From the NCBI RefSeq assembly GCF_004118375.1, contig NZ_SDHX01000002.1, forward strand, positions 1,105,001 through 1,169,000: a stretch of 64,000 nt of DNA, given 5' to 3'. A program made the translations under genes and the position numbers. This document shows, piece after piece, positions 25,927-35,135 of this stretch. The stretch comes from Oleiharenicola lentus (lineage in GTDB: Bacteria; Verrucomicrobiota; Verrucomicrobiia; Opitutales; Opitutaceae). The stretch's first letter is position 1. Each line of letters begins with the position of its first letter. Under the pieces are notes generated by a model. That model searched no databases. It saw only the letters and a program-made list of their open reading frames with translations, and was not told where the DNA came from.

Positions 25927-26187
25927 ATGAAAACCGGCACCCTCAGACCCAAAGCCAAAGGCACCGGAACCCCGCCCCCCTTGGGTAAGGTGTTCAAGTC
26001 GGGCAATTCCGCGGCGCTGCGCCTCCCGGCCGGGCTGCAGGTCCCGGTGGGCAAGACCTTTGAACTCGCGCCCACCGCCTCCGGCTTCATCGCGATTGAT
26101 CCGGTCGATCTGGCGAAGCGCCGCAAGGCCCTCGCCGTGCTCTTCGGTTCGGCGCCCGACTTCCCGCTGCGCGAGTCCGGAGCGTGA
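25927..26187 (+). CDS. vapB: VapB-type antitoxin (AbrB/MazE fold)
   Basis: 86 residues. Contains the SpoVT/AbrB-like swapped-hairpin signature KVFKSGNSAALRLPAGLQVPVGKTFEL (residues about 22-48), the DNA-binding half, followed by a C-terminal tail (DFPLRESG) that would wrap the toxin. It precedes a PIN-domain toxin with a 4-nt GTGA overlap, the usual order for VapBC. It probably autoregulates with VapC; the 70 nt upstream contain a GATATACGGTGTAGATAC imperfect repeat, but no operator is firmly assigned. Confidence 0.85.
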   Translation: MKTGTLRPKAKGTGTPPPLGKVFKSGNSAALRLPAGLQVPVGKTFELAPTASGFIAIDPVDLAKRRKALAVLFGSAPDFPLRESGA

Positions 26188-26594
26188 TCTACCTGCCCGA
26201 CACGAACGTCTTCTCCCGTTTCCTGCGGGGAGGTGAGGCCAACGAGGGCCTGCGTGATCGTCTGCTGGCCCAGCTGCCGTTCTGCCGCCTTTCCGCGATT
26301 GTCCTGAGCGAACTCGAATATGGCGCCGCCAAATCCGGTAACCCCGCCCATCGCGAACGGGTCGCTCGGCTCCGCAGCATCCTGCCGGACGTGGTCCCCT
26401 TCGACGCGGAGTCCGCGACCTGCGCCGGACAAATCCGCGCCCATCTCGCCACGCTCAAACCCAATGCCCAGCCCATCGGGAGCTATGATGTGCTGCTGGC
26501 CGGCCAAGCTCTCGCTCTCGGCGCCTGTGTGGTCACCGGCAACTCCGGCGAATTTCACCGCGTCCCCGGCCTGCCGGTGGAAGACTGGAAATAG
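26184..26594 (+). CDS. vapC: VapC-type PIN-domain ribonuclease toxin
   Basis: 136 residues, GTG start at 26184 overlapping the vapB stop. PIN-domain acidic residues are visible in YLPDTNVFSRFL (first Asp), LSELEYG (Glu) and SYDVLLAGQAL plus VVTGNSGEFHRVPGL (C-terminal Asp/Glu region). Family members cleave tRNA or rRNA. Its stop codon is 2 nt before a second copy of the GH67-type gene's 3' end, indicating the module entered at, or recombined with, that gene end. Confidence 0.9.
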   Translation: MIYLPDTNVFSRFLRGGEANEGLRDRLLAQLPFCRLSAIVLSELEYGAAKSGNPAHRERVARLRSILPDVVPFDAESATCAGQIRAHLATLKPNAQPIGSYDVLLAGQALALGACVVTGNSGEFHRVPGLPVEDWK

Positions 26595-26596
26595 GC

Positions 26597-26683
26597 GACG
26601 CCCGCCCCACCCTCCAGGTCCGCGTCACCGGCACCTACCTGATCCTCGGCATCGTGAAGCCGTTGTCCCTGGCTCTGGTGTAG
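26597..26683 (+). pseudogene. 3'-end fragment of GH67-type gene (copy B)
   Basis: Codes for RPTLQVRVTGTYLILGIVKP, nearly identical to the last codons of the gene ending at 25207 (RHTLQVRGTGTYLILGIVRP). About 55 of 60 nt match by eye. The reading then runs into a palindromic repeat that supplies the TAG stop at 26681-26683. Confidence 0.8.
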
Positions 26684-26720
26684 GGTCGCCCATGAGGTCG
26701 GCGCAAGCACCGACCCTACA
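26679..26720. repeat. Palindromic repeat TGTAGGGTCG...CGACCCTACA (short copy)
   Basis: Same 10-bp arms as the element at 6638-6697 with a shorter loop. It lies in the convergent gap between vapC and the GH2/malectin gene. Confidence 0.75.
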
Positions 26721-26802
26721 AAGTATGCCGTCTCCCGGAGGGCCCGCGTCCCTGCGAGCCGGGTTTTGATCTGGAGGGCCGCAACCATGATCGATCGCGT
26801 AG

Positions 26803-26866
26803 CCCTGCCCGGGAGGGCAGGGACAGGAATTCACGTCAGCACTGCAAAATCCCGCGGCTTCCGCGG
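26803..26866. other. Paired hairpins in convergent gap
   Basis: A perfect CCCTGCCC/GGGCAGGG stem-loop (26803-26822) and a CCGCGG/CCGCGG stem (26852-26866) lie between the converging vapC and GH2 genes. Neither has a T-run, so Rho-independent termination is not evident. Confidence 0.5.
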
Positions 26867-26944
26867 CGGGCTACATGGGCAATCACGGAATCTCGGTTCA
26901 TCCTTCCGTGTCTTCCGTGTGTTCCGTGGGCCAATTCCGGCCAC

Positions 26945-29900
26945 TCACCGCACGATCAACGCCTCGACTTTCACCGCGCCTTTCCCGGGCAGCGTGACCG
27001 TGACGGTGTAGTCGCCGGCGTTCATGCCGAGGTCGGCGACCGTGGCGGTGGCGCCGGGGGTGAGCTCCAGCGACAGCTGACCCTTCCCCATCACGGTTCC
27101 GTCGAGCGCGGTGACCTGCAGCTCTGCCGTCAGCGGCTCGGGGCCGGGATTCACGTAACGAAGGGCAAAATCGTGGCCGCCTCCGAGGCCGAGCGTGATG
27201 GTCCAGCTGAGCCGGTTGCCGTCGCGCTTCGCAGCGGAAACCGGATACGTGGCCTCGCCGAGCGAGAAGGCGGCGTCGGTGGACGGAGCCTTGCTCGTCG
27301 TCACGGCCACGGCCGTTTCCGCCGGCGCGCGGGCCGCCGGGTCCTTCGCCGCGATGGCGATGGCGGAGATCACCGCCTGATACGAGGCGACGCGCGGGAA
27401 CGAAACCTCCAGCCAGCCGCCTGAGACGCGCGCGTTCACAACCTTCTTCACCGCCCCGGCGAATCCTGCCTCCTGCCACAGGTCGAGATTGCGCAGCACG
27501 GTGTCGCCGTTGATCGCCACGTCAAAGAGCCGCCAGCCGGCGCAATTGCCCCCGCCTGCGCCATACCACGGCTCCATGAAATAGAGCTCCACGCGATAAT
27601 CGCCATCCGGCACGGCAAAACGGTAACGCAGTTTCTCGCGGCCGTAGCGGTAGGCTTGGAACAGCGCCTGATCGTCCGTGCCGCGGATCACCTCGGCACT
27701 CGCCCGCTGGCTGCCGAGGCGCGGGGCCACGCCGGGATAAGCCATCGCCCAGCTGGTCGAACCCGAGTTCAACCCCGCGACGAAATCACGGTCGGCCGCC
27801 CAGCGCACGCCGTTGCCGTCGGTGTAGTCGGGGCCGCCGCAGTTCACGCGGTAGAGATAATTCCACGCCGGGTCGGCGGCGGTGAGATTGGTGACGGTGC
27901 CGCGCAGCGTCTCGAGACCGGGCGCGGCCGGCAGGTGCTGCAGCACGACGGCGTCGCGGGCCACCACCTTGCCGCCGACGCGACCCACGGCGGTGAGCAC
28001 GTTGAAGCGGATGTGCACGTCGTCCCAACGGAACGGCACGCCGGGTCCGCCCTGCCGGCGCACGCCGAGCGATTCGCGGCCATCGGTGCCGTTGAACAGC
28101 TCGACTTCCTCGCAGTTCGAATAGACGAGAATGCCGCTCTTCTTCCCCGGCTCCGTCCAACGGTCAGGCCAGGTGTGCGAGACGATGTAAACCATCGGGT
28201 CCTTGGCTGCGGACACGTAACTCGCGCGGTAGAGGTGATAGGCGTCGGTCGGTTCACCCCAGAGGGTGAGCAGGCCCTTGTTGTTGGCGGGACCGATGCG
28301 GTCGAGCTCGGCCCAGCCGTCGGTGCCCTGCTGGCCCTTCGCGCCGATGGTGCGGCCGGGGTTGTCGTGCGTGGCGAGCAGCCAGTGAAAATGCCCGGGC
28401 ACCTGGTCGCGGATGGATTCGGCGAGGCGGATCTTCATCGCAAAAATCGCGTCGGCCCGGTCCTCGCTGCGCACGCCGTCGGCGATGTAGCCGCCCTCGC
28501 TGTGCAGGCCGAGGCTGCGCCACGCGCCGTATTCGCCGATGAACTTCTGTTTCTTCAAATCCTCGGCATAGGTGGCGGGGTCACCGCCGTAGGTGCCGGT
28601 CCAGTTCTGCGGGACGTTCCAGTCGGTGCCCGTGCCACCGTTGCAGGTGGTGACGATGCGCTGGTCCACGGCAGTGGGATCGAGTTCCCGGATGATCGCC
28701 ACACACTCGCGGGCGAAGTCCTCCGGCAGCTTGCTCTCATTGGCGAGGCCCCAGAGGACGTTCGACGGGTTGTTGCGGCGCTCGCGCACCCACTCGCGGA
28801 GGAGGGTCTTGAAGTTCGCGCGAAACTCCGGCGTATCGAACCAGATCTGCGAAATGAACTGCGGCCACCACAGGATACCCTCGCGGTCCCAGTGATCCTG
28901 ATAGCGCAGATTGTGCGGCTGGTGGGCATCGCGCATGGCGTTGAAGCCCGTGGCCTTGGTCTGGTCCACGCGCGCGGCGATCTGCTCGTCCGTGAACGCA
29001 TGGCTGTTGCCGAGGAGGTGCTCGTATTCGCAAGTGCCGTTGAGGAAGACCGGCTGGCCGTTGAGCCGGAACGGCGCGGGCAGCGGGTCGTCGGGCTTCG
29101 GCCATTGGACGGTGCGGATGCCGAAATACGTGTGGACTGCGTCCAACTGAAGCGAGCCTTCGTAAATCATGGTTACCAGCCCATAGAGACGCGGCGATTC
29201 GGGTGACCAAAGTTCGATCTGTTTCAAGTCTATCCTGCTCTTCACCGTGTTCAGGCCCTCGTCTGCCAGAAATTCTTGTTCAATGCCCATGACTATGCGC
29301 GGCCCGTCAACAACCACATGCGTGACCTTCAGCTTCCGCGCCAACCCGTAGTTGCGAACCTCGGCTGCGACATGAAGCTTTGCGCTGGTGGCTGTAGCAT
29401 CACCGTCATTCCACACATGAACGCCGAACGGCTCGACGCGCGTATGGCCGGTTGTCTCGATCCATACTGGTCGAAATATACCCATCGGCTGGCTGCCTTC
29501 GGAGAAGCCGACCGCCGTTGAGCAGCCGCCGCAGACCCAAGGCAGGTCGGTGATGCCGGCCGGATGGTCGGCGCGCACCGCGAGCAGGTTGGGGCCATCG
29601 CTCTTCAAAAGATCGGTCACATCGAGCGTAAAAGTCGTTCGTCCACCGGCGTGCTTGCCGGCCAATTTGCCGTTCACCCAGACAGTGGCGTAGGAACCTA
29701 CGCCCTCAAAGAAGAGAAAAGCACGCCGGCCTTTTTCCCATGGTTTGATCTCGAAGCTGCGCCGATACCACGCGTAGCCGTGGCGGTTGCCGTGCACGAG
29801 GCGGCGCGCGCCGCCGTAGTCGTCCCAGTTGTGCGGCACGTCCACGCGCTGCCACGAGGAATCGTCATAGCCGGGCTGCTCGAAGCCGTCGTATTTCGTG

Positions 29901-30010
29901 CGGTCGTCATCGTCGGCGATCGTGCGCCAGCCGGTGTTCAAGCTGGTTGTGTGACGGGGACCTGCCGCCAAGTCCCAAGTGGCATGGACGGTCGTTGCCC
30001 AAATGAGCAT
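26945..30010 (-). CDS. GH2 glycoside hydrolase with malectin-like domain
   Basis: About 1021-residue secreted GH2 enzyme (beta-galactosidase/glucuronidase clan). Order: jelly-roll sugar-binding domain (GWRTIADDDDRTKYDGFEQPGYDDSSW...), Ig-like domain, TIM barrel with acid/base Glu in GLANESK near residue 419 and nucleophile Glu in FIGEYGAW near 489, a malectin-like domain from about 717 (YRVNCGGPDYTDGNG), and a C-terminal beta domain. The start is uncertain. ATG 30010 (or GTG 30016) begins a short hydrophobic leader, but the frame is also open back to an ATG at 30292 that overlaps the upstream gene's stop (ATGA); the 94 codons between are repeat-derived. Confidence 0.85.
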   Translation of the reverse strand: MLIWATTVHATWDLAAGPRHTTSLNTGWRTIADDDDRTKYDGFEQPGYDDSSWQRVDVPHNWDDYGGARRLVHGNRHGYAWYRRSFEIKPWEKGRRAFLFFEGVGSYATVWVNGKLAGKHAGGRTTFTLDVTDLLKSDGPNLLAVRADHPAGITDLPWVCGGCSTAVGFSEGSQPMGIFRPVWIETTGHTRVEPFGVHVWNDGDATATSAKLHVAAEVRNYGLARKLKVTHVVVDGPRIVMGIEQEFLADEGLNTVKSRIDLKQIELWSPESPRLYGLVTMIYEGSLQLDAVHTYFGIRTVQWPKPDDPLPAPFRLNGQPVFLNGTCEYEHLLGNSHAFTDEQIAARVDQTKATGFNAMRDAHQPHNLRYQDHWDREGILWWPQFISQIWFDTPEFRANFKTLLREWVRERRNNPSNVLWGLANESKLPEDFARECVAIIRELDPTAVDQRIVTTCNGGTGTDWNVPQNWTGTYGGDPATYAEDLKKQKFIGEYGAWRSLGLHSEGGYIADGVRSEDRADAIFAMKIRLAESIRDQVPGHFHWLLATHDNPGRTIGAKGQQGTDGWAELDRIGPANNKGLLTLWGEPTDAYHLYRASYVSAAKDPMVYIVSHTWPDRWTEPGKKSGILVYSNCEEVELFNGTDGRESLGVRRQGGPGVPFRWDDVHIRFNVLTAVGRVGGKVVARDAVVLQHLPAAPGLETLRGTVTNLTAADPAWNYLYRVNCGGPDYTDGNGVRWAADRDFVAGLNSGSTSWAMAYPGVAPRLGSQRASAEVIRGTDDQALFQAYRYGREKLRYRFAVPDGDYRVELYFMEPWYGAGGGNCAGWRLFDVAINGDTVLRNLDLWQEAGFAGAVKKVVNARVSGGWLEVSFPRVASYQAVISAIAIAAKDPAARAPAETAVAVTTSKAPSTDAAFSLGEATYPVSAAKRDGNRLSWTITLGLGGGHDFALRYVNPGPEPLTAELQVTALDGTVMGKGQLSLELTPGATATVADLGMNAGDYTVTVTLPGKGAVKVEALIVR

Positions 30011-30019
30011 CAGCACCCA

Positions 30020-30240
30020 CAACTGGAGGGCCCAGCTCCCGCTGGGCCGTGCCTTCGACCGCGGCTCAGCGGGAGCTGAGCCCTCCACGTCAAGCCTCTC
30101 CTGTAGGGGCGTGGCTTGACCACGCCCTCCGAGGGCGCGCACAAGGCGCGCCCCTACCCCATCCGGCCGGTGCGGAGACCGGCCCTCCAATCGATCTACG
30201 GGAGGCGTTTCCCGGAGGGTCGGTCTCCGCACCGACCGAA
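30020..30240. repeat. Cluster of three palindromic repeats at GH2 5' end
   Basis: Three adjacent inverted repeats: GGAGGGCCCAGCTCCCGCTG...AGCGGGAGCTGAGCCCTCC (about 30025-30088), GTAGGGGCGTGGC...GCGCGCCCCTAC (about 30102-30156) and GGCCGGTGCGGAGACCGGCC...CGGAGGGTCGGTCTCCGCAC (30163-30240). All are open in the GH2 frame. Single copies of the GTGCGGAGACCGG element also occur at 33379-33404, 47311-47335 and 56501-56525. Confidence 0.75.
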
Positions 30241-30288
30241 GCGCGTTGGGGACAACGCGCTCCACCCACGAAACTCGGCTGCCGGCCC

Positions 30289-33105
30289 TCATGGCTGGTC
30301 CAGCAACCGGATGACCACCGCGCCCTTGACCGGGCCGGTGATGGTCTGCGGCTGACCTTGCGGGCCCAGGTTGGACGGCAGCGACTGCTTCGTGCCGATG
30401 GCGGGGATCACCTGATACACACCCACGCCGAGGCGCGGGAGCGTGAGCACGGGGTTGTTCTTGCCGTCGCGCGGGGCATAGACGCCGACAAAGGGCGCGC
30501 CACCGTCATTGAGCAGGGCAAAGCGGCCCTCGGTGGTCGTGAAGTCCATCCACTCCCAGCGGGAGAACCAACCCTTGAACTCGGGGAAGTCCCACGTGAG
30601 ACCCGGGATCGTGTCGTTGTATTCCGTCTCCCAGAGCTCGACATGCCCGCCGCGCAGGCGGTTCTGCCACACCCGATACGGGCCGGCCCCGAGCCACTTC
30701 TTCGACTTCATCTTCTCCTCCGGGTAGTCGAAATCCACGCCGAGAATGTCCACGACGCCCGGCCCCTCGAAACCGTAGTCGAGACGCACATCGCCGTCGG
30801 GCGTGATCGTCCAGCGTGTGTCACGCACGCCGGCGTCGTGCGTGGCCGTGATGACCGCCGCGCCGTTCTCGATCTTGGCGGTGAAGTTCAGGAGCTTGCC
30901 CCTGGCGGGCGCCATCGGAGCGAAGGCGCGCTCGGTGCGCCGGTAGGCCGCGAGCCGCGGACCGTCGCCGAAGGAAATGCGGCGTCCGTCGCGCTCGAGC
31001 GCGGCGATCCGACCCGTCGCGCGGTTGAAGCGCGCGGTGTTGCGACCGACCGTGACGACGGTCTCGCCGCCCTCCTCCGTTAGCGCGACCGCGTCTGACG
31101 TGGGCGCGGCGTGACCGAGTGCGGCGGCGCCGTGCTTCCAGCGCCATGACCAGGTGCCGATCTCGCGCGCCTGGGCGTCGATCGCCGTGACGATGAGCGC
31201 GTCGGCTTCGCGCCAGTCCGCGGGCAAGGGCAGCGCGAGTTCGCCGTCGGCGCGCGCCGCCACGTCGGGACCGGCGAGCCGACCGTAGCCGCGCACCGAG
31301 CGATGGAACATGCGCGCCCCGGGCGGGGCGTAGCGCAGCAGGCGCCACTCGAAGGTGACACCGGCGAGATTCAAGAAGTCGTAGCGGTTGCGCACGGGCA
31401 GCCGGCCGGCGAAATCCGCGGGCAGCGCCGTGAGCGGAAACTGCACCGGGCTCCAGATGTCGCGCACTGCGAAGTAGCTGCCCTCTTTCTCGTGGCGCGG
31501 CCCGAGCATGCCGTCGGGACCGAGGTCGCGGTTGGCGTCCACGCGGCCGCCCTGGTCGGTGCGGACGACGCCCTCGTCCATCCACACCCAGAGGAAGCCG
31601 CCGGCGGCGTGCGGCTTCTCGCCGAGCAGCTTCCAGTAATCGTCGAGCCCGGCGCCGTGGCCGCCGTCGAACATGCCGTGCAGGAATTCCGTGGGCATGA
31701 AGATGTCCGGCCCCTCGGAATATTTCACGGTGTCGGCGTATTCGCGGTAGTGGTAGGTGTTCATGCCGCGGAACGACAGCGCCCACGGATGCAGCACGGG
31801 GCGTTTCTGCGGATCGTGCTTCGCGAACTCGTCGTCGTTCTCCACGTTTTCGCCGCCCTCGTTGCCGTTGTCCCAGAAGAGCACGCTCGGGTGGTTCACG
31901 TCGCGCGCGACGAGCTGGCCGATGAGGCGGCGGCCGGTCGGCGTGTCGTAGGCCTGCTGCCAGCCGCCGAGCTCGTTGAGCACGTAGAGGCCGGCCTCGT
32001 CGCAGAGGTCGAGGAACTCGGCGTCGGGCGGGTAGTGCGACATGCGCACGGCGTTGAGGTTGGCCTCCTTCATGAGCTGCACGTCCTCGCGGTTGCGCCG
32101 GGCCGAGAGCGTGCGGCCGGTGTCGGCCCAGAAGCTGTGGCGGTTGACGCCCTTGAGCGTGATGCGGCGGCCGTTGAGGAACAGGCCCTCGCCGGGGCGC
32201 AGCTCGAAGGTGCGGAAACCGAAGCGCTGCGTGAACGTGTGGCCCGACGGCACCAGCGTGCCGGCGCGCAGCGTGAACTCCGCGAGGTAGAGGTGCGGTG
32301 TCTCGGCCGACCACGTGTCGGGCGACTTCGCGGCGGCGCGCACGGTCACGCGCTGGCTGCCCGCCGGCACGGCCTGCGCCACCGGTTCGCCGACGGGCGT
32401 GCCGTCGGGGCGGCGGAGCTGGACGACCAGTTCGTTGTTGGCCGGCAACGCGCCGCCGAGGAAGACATCGGCCGCGAACGCGCCGTCGGCCTTCGCGTCG
32501 ATGGCCACGCGGTCGATGAACGCCGCGGGCAGGGCCTCGAGCTTCACCGGGCGGAAGAGGCCGCCGAAGTTCCAGTAGTCGGCGTAGCGCTCGGCGCGGT
32601 TCACGCTGTCATTGGCGGAGCGCTTGCTCACGGTGACCTCGAGGAGGTTGGGGGCGTCGAAGCGGAGCTTGTCGGTGATGTCGTGGTGAAAGCGATAAAA
32701 CCCGCCCTGGTGGACGGGACCGGCGGACTGGCCGTTGATCTTCACCGCGGTGTCGGTCATCGCGCCCTCGAACACGATACGCACCGCGCGCCCCTGCCAC
32801 GCCGCGGGAACGGTGAACTCGTGGCGGTAGAGACCCTGCTCGCTTGCCAGCGGCGGACGGTTGGGCTGGCCGTCCGACGGACGAATCATGACGCCGTATT
32901 CGTAGGCACCGAAGCCTTGCAGCTCCCAGCACGACGGCACAGCGATCTTGGTCCACACGCCGCTGTTGCGGCCGGCCGTGCAGTAGAAGTCCCACTGCAC
33001 CGCGTCGTCGCTGCCGCGGCCGGAGAGATAGAGGGTTTCGGTGGGCGTGGCGGCCGCCGAGACGACGGCGACGAGCAACGCGAGCAGGCGGGAAACGAAG
33101 CGCAT
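30289..33105 (-). CDS. GH2 beta-galactosidase-like enzyme, secreted
   Basis: 938-residue LacZ-type GH2 protein with signal peptide (MRFVSRLLALLVAVVSAAA). The N-terminal sugar-binding domain contains VPSCWELQGFGAYEYG and GLYRHEFTVPAAWQGRAVRIVFEG. The barrel has the RRITLKGVNRHSFWADTG segment, acid/base Glu in DNGNEGG near residue 411 and a candidate nucleophile Glu in MPTEFLHG near 468. A C-terminal beta-sandwich includes WLGAGPYRVWQNRLRGG, typical of the Bgal small chain. ATG 33105 begins the signal peptide; further upstream is only repeat DNA. Probably releases beta-galactose from arabinogalactan or pectin side chains. Confidence 0.9.
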   Translation of the reverse strand: MRFVSRLLALLVAVVSAAATPTETLYLSGRGSDDAVQWDFYCTAGRNSGVWTKIAVPSCWELQGFGAYEYGVMIRPSDGQPNRPPLASEQGLYRHEFTVPAAWQGRAVRIVFEGAMTDTAVKINGQSAGPVHQGGFYRFHHDITDKLRFDAPNLLEVTVSKRSANDSVNRAERYADYWNFGGLFRPVKLEALPAAFIDRVAIDAKADGAFAADVFLGGALPANNELVVQLRRPDGTPVGEPVAQAVPAGSQRVTVRAAAKSPDTWSAETPHLYLAEFTLRAGTLVPSGHTFTQRFGFRTFELRPGEGLFLNGRRITLKGVNRHSFWADTGRTLSARRNREDVQLMKEANLNAVRMSHYPPDAEFLDLCDEAGLYVLNELGGWQQAYDTPTGRRLIGQLVARDVNHPSVLFWDNGNEGGENVENDDEFAKHDPQKRPVLHPWALSFRGMNTYHYREYADTVKYSEGPDIFMPTEFLHGMFDGGHGAGLDDYWKLLGEKPHAAGGFLWVWMDEGVVRTDQGGRVDANRDLGPDGMLGPRHEKEGSYFAVRDIWSPVQFPLTALPADFAGRLPVRNRYDFLNLAGVTFEWRLLRYAPPGARMFHRSVRGYGRLAGPDVAARADGELALPLPADWREADALIVTAIDAQAREIGTWSWRWKHGAAALGHAAPTSDAVALTEEGGETVVTVGRNTARFNRATGRIAALERDGRRISFGDGPRLAAYRRTERAFAPMAPARGKLLNFTAKIENGAAVITATHDAGVRDTRWTITPDGDVRLDYGFEGPGVVDILGVDFDYPEEKMKSKKWLGAGPYRVWQNRLRGGHVELWETEYNDTIPGLTWDFPEFKGWFSRWEWMDFTTTEGRFALLNDGGAPFVGVYAPRDGKNNPVLTLPRLGVGVYQVIPAIGTKQSLPSNLGPQGQPQTITGPVKGAVVIRLLDQP

Positions 33106-33872
33106 AAGCGGAGGGGTTGGGCACCGGCCAAATCGCCGGCAGGTAACGCCAACAACGTTGTCCGCCCCACGGCTCCTGCAAGTCGTTATGCGGTGATTCC
33201 GTAGAAAATCCGGCACGCGTGCCTGTGACTTCCGCTATCCTCACTCCACTCTCCCCCGATCCTAACGCGAACCGGAGTAACCACGAAAAACACGAAGCAC
33301 ACGAAAGGATCAGATTGTTAAACGCGGAGCCCGCAGAGCGCGCGGAGGGCCATGTTCCCGCACGGTCGTTCAGATGCATGGAGGGCCGGTCTCCGCACCG
33401 GCCGTTCTGGAATGAAGCATCGAACCATGAACCACGAAAAACACGAATCACACGAAAGGATCAGATTTTTAAACGCGGAGGACGCAGAGAGCGCGGAGGG
33501 CGCGAGTCCCTGCACATCGTCCTGCCCGAACCGGTCCGCAGAGACGGGACCCTCCGCCCTATTCCTTTTCGTGTGTTTGGTGTGTTTCGTGGTTTCCTAT
33601 GTATTGGTCACTCCGCGCCCTTCGCGCCCTCCGCGTTTCAAAGGTGTGGTTCATTCAAAAATGCTGGGTGGCCAATTTCCCCGTGCGAACCAAACTTCGA
33701 CCAGGGACATAGGACCATAGACCAAGGACTACAGACCACAGACCACTGACCTCTGACCTCTGACTACTTCCAACCACCGTCTCCCGTCCATTCCGCCTCA
33801 AGCCTCCCTTCTCCCTTCTCCTGTCTCCCGCCTCCCGGCCTCCCTTCCCCCTTCTCCCTCCTCCCTTCTCCC
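33106..33872. repeat. Repeat-rich intergenic region
   Basis: 767 nt between the divergent beta-galactosidase and qor genes. It holds two direct copies of a unit reading CCACGAAAAACACGAA...CACACGAAAGGATCAGATT...AACGCGGAG (about 33279-33350 and 33429-33505), an inverted copy (about 33565-33640), one GTGCGGAGACCGG palindrome (33379-33404), and from about 33700 a CTCTGACC/CTCC polypyrimidine tract running up to the qor ATG. No plausible gene was seen. Confidence 0.65.
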
Positions 33873-34838
33873 ATGAATACCATCCGCATCGCCGTCCACG
33901 GCGGACCCGAGGTTCTGCAACTCACCGATCTGCCCGTGCCCACGCCCAAGCCGGGCGAGACGCTCGTGCGCGTGACGACCGCGGGCCTAAACTTCATGGA
34001 CCTCTACCAGCGGAGCGGCGTCATGCCGATGGCGCTGCCCTTCACCGCCGGCATCGAGGGCCTCGGGGTGGTCGAGCAATCCGACGGCGCGCTCGCGCCC
34101 GGCATGCGCGTGATGTGGCCCTCGCACCCAGGCGCGTTTGCGGAGTTTGCCTGCGTGCCGACGTGGAAGCTCATCCCCGTGCCCGCCGGCCTCGACGACC
34201 AGACGGCGGTCGCCGCCTGCCTGCAGGGACTCACCGTGCAGTTCCTGACCGAGAGCACCTACGTCGTGAAACGCGATGACGACGTGCTCGTCCACGCCGG
34301 CGCGGGCGGTGTCGGCCAGCTGCTGATCCAGGTGCTCAAGCACAAGGGCGCGCGCGTCTTCACGACTGTGTCCACCGAGGCCAAGGCCGCCCTTGCCCGC
34401 GCCGCCGGGGCCGACGTGGTGATCCGCTACACCGACGAGGACTTTGTCGCCGTCGTGCGCGAGCACACGCGCGGCCGGGGCGTGCAGGTCGCCTACGATT
34501 CCGTCGGCCTCACGACGCACGCCGGCAGCCTCTCGCTCGTGCGCCCGCTCGGCACGCTCGTGCTCTTCGGCCAGTCGAGCGGCGTGGTGCCCCCGATCGA
34601 TCCGCTGCTCCTGATGCGGCAGGGCTCGATCTTCCTCACCCGCCCCACCCTGATCCACCACATTGCCGACGCCCCGGCGGTGCAGGCCCGTTCCGCCCGC
34701 CTCCTCGAATGGCTCCAGACCGGCGTCCTCCGCCCCTCGATCGGCGGCGTCTATCCCCTCGCCGAAGTCGCCCGCGCCCACCTCGACCTCGCCAGTCGCC
34801 GCACCACCGGCAAGCTGCTGATCAAAATCCGCGACTAA
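33873..34838 (+). CDS. qor: NADPH:quinone oxidoreductase (zinc-free MDR family)
   Basis: 321-residue cytoplasmic medium-chain reductase of the quinone oxidoreductase type. It has a GroES-like N-domain (VTTAGLNFMDLYQRSGVMP, typical of Qor) and a Rossmann nucleotide-binding domain with VHAGAGGVGQLLIQVLKHKGARVFTT at about residues 140-165. ATG 33873 is preceded by about 150 nt of polypyrimidine sequence without a Shine-Dalgarno. The last 21 codons (HLDLASRRTTGKLLIKIRD) recur twice downstream (35072-35135 and 38122-38184). Confidence 0.93.
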   Translation: MNTIRIAVHGGPEVLQLTDLPVPTPKPGETLVRVTTAGLNFMDLYQRSGVMPMALPFTAGIEGLGVVEQSDGALAPGMRVMWPSHPGAFAEFACVPTWKLIPVPAGLDDQTAVAACLQGLTVQFLTESTYVVKRDDDVLVHAGAGGVGQLLIQVLKHKGARVFTTVSTEAKAALARAAGADVVIRYTDEDFVAVVREHTRGRGVQVAYDSVGLTTHAGSLSLVRPLGTLVLFGQSSGVVPPIDPLLLMRQGSIFLTRPTLIHHIADAPAVQARSARLLEWLQTGVLRPSIGGVYPLAEVARAHLDLASRRTTGKLLIKIRD

Positions 34839-34840
34839 TT

Positions 34841-35135
34841 CCCGTAGCCGCGCTAGAGTCCGCGAAAGCGTGGTTCGCTGCAGAACGACGACAAAGGACC
34901 AAGGACTGCTGTTCGCAGACCACAGCCCTCGGACCTCTGATTTCTGTCGTCTGCCGTCTTCCCCCTATCGTTCGGTTTCAGGTTTCAGGTCTCAGGTTTC
35001 AGGTTAGGCCGCCTCCGATCTTCGGCCTCCAGCCTCCCTCCTCCCGCCTCCGTTCTCCCTTCTCCCTCCTCCGCCCACCTCGACCTCGCCTCCCGCCGCA
35101 CCTCCGGCAAGCTGCTGATCCGGATCGCGGAGTGA
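34841..35135. repeat. Left direct repeat carrying a qor 3'-end copy
   Basis: Order: REP-like head (GTAGCCGCGCTAGAGTCCGC, from 34844), GACCAAGGACTGC/CTCTGATTTCTG tract, TTCGGTTTCAGGTTTCAGGT, CTCC-rich tract, then 35072-35135 encoding AHLDLASRRTSGKLLIRIAE and a stop. The same order and long identical stretches recur at 37770-38184, so the two bracket hipBA and the DUF4926/DUF6883 pair. Confidence 0.78.
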
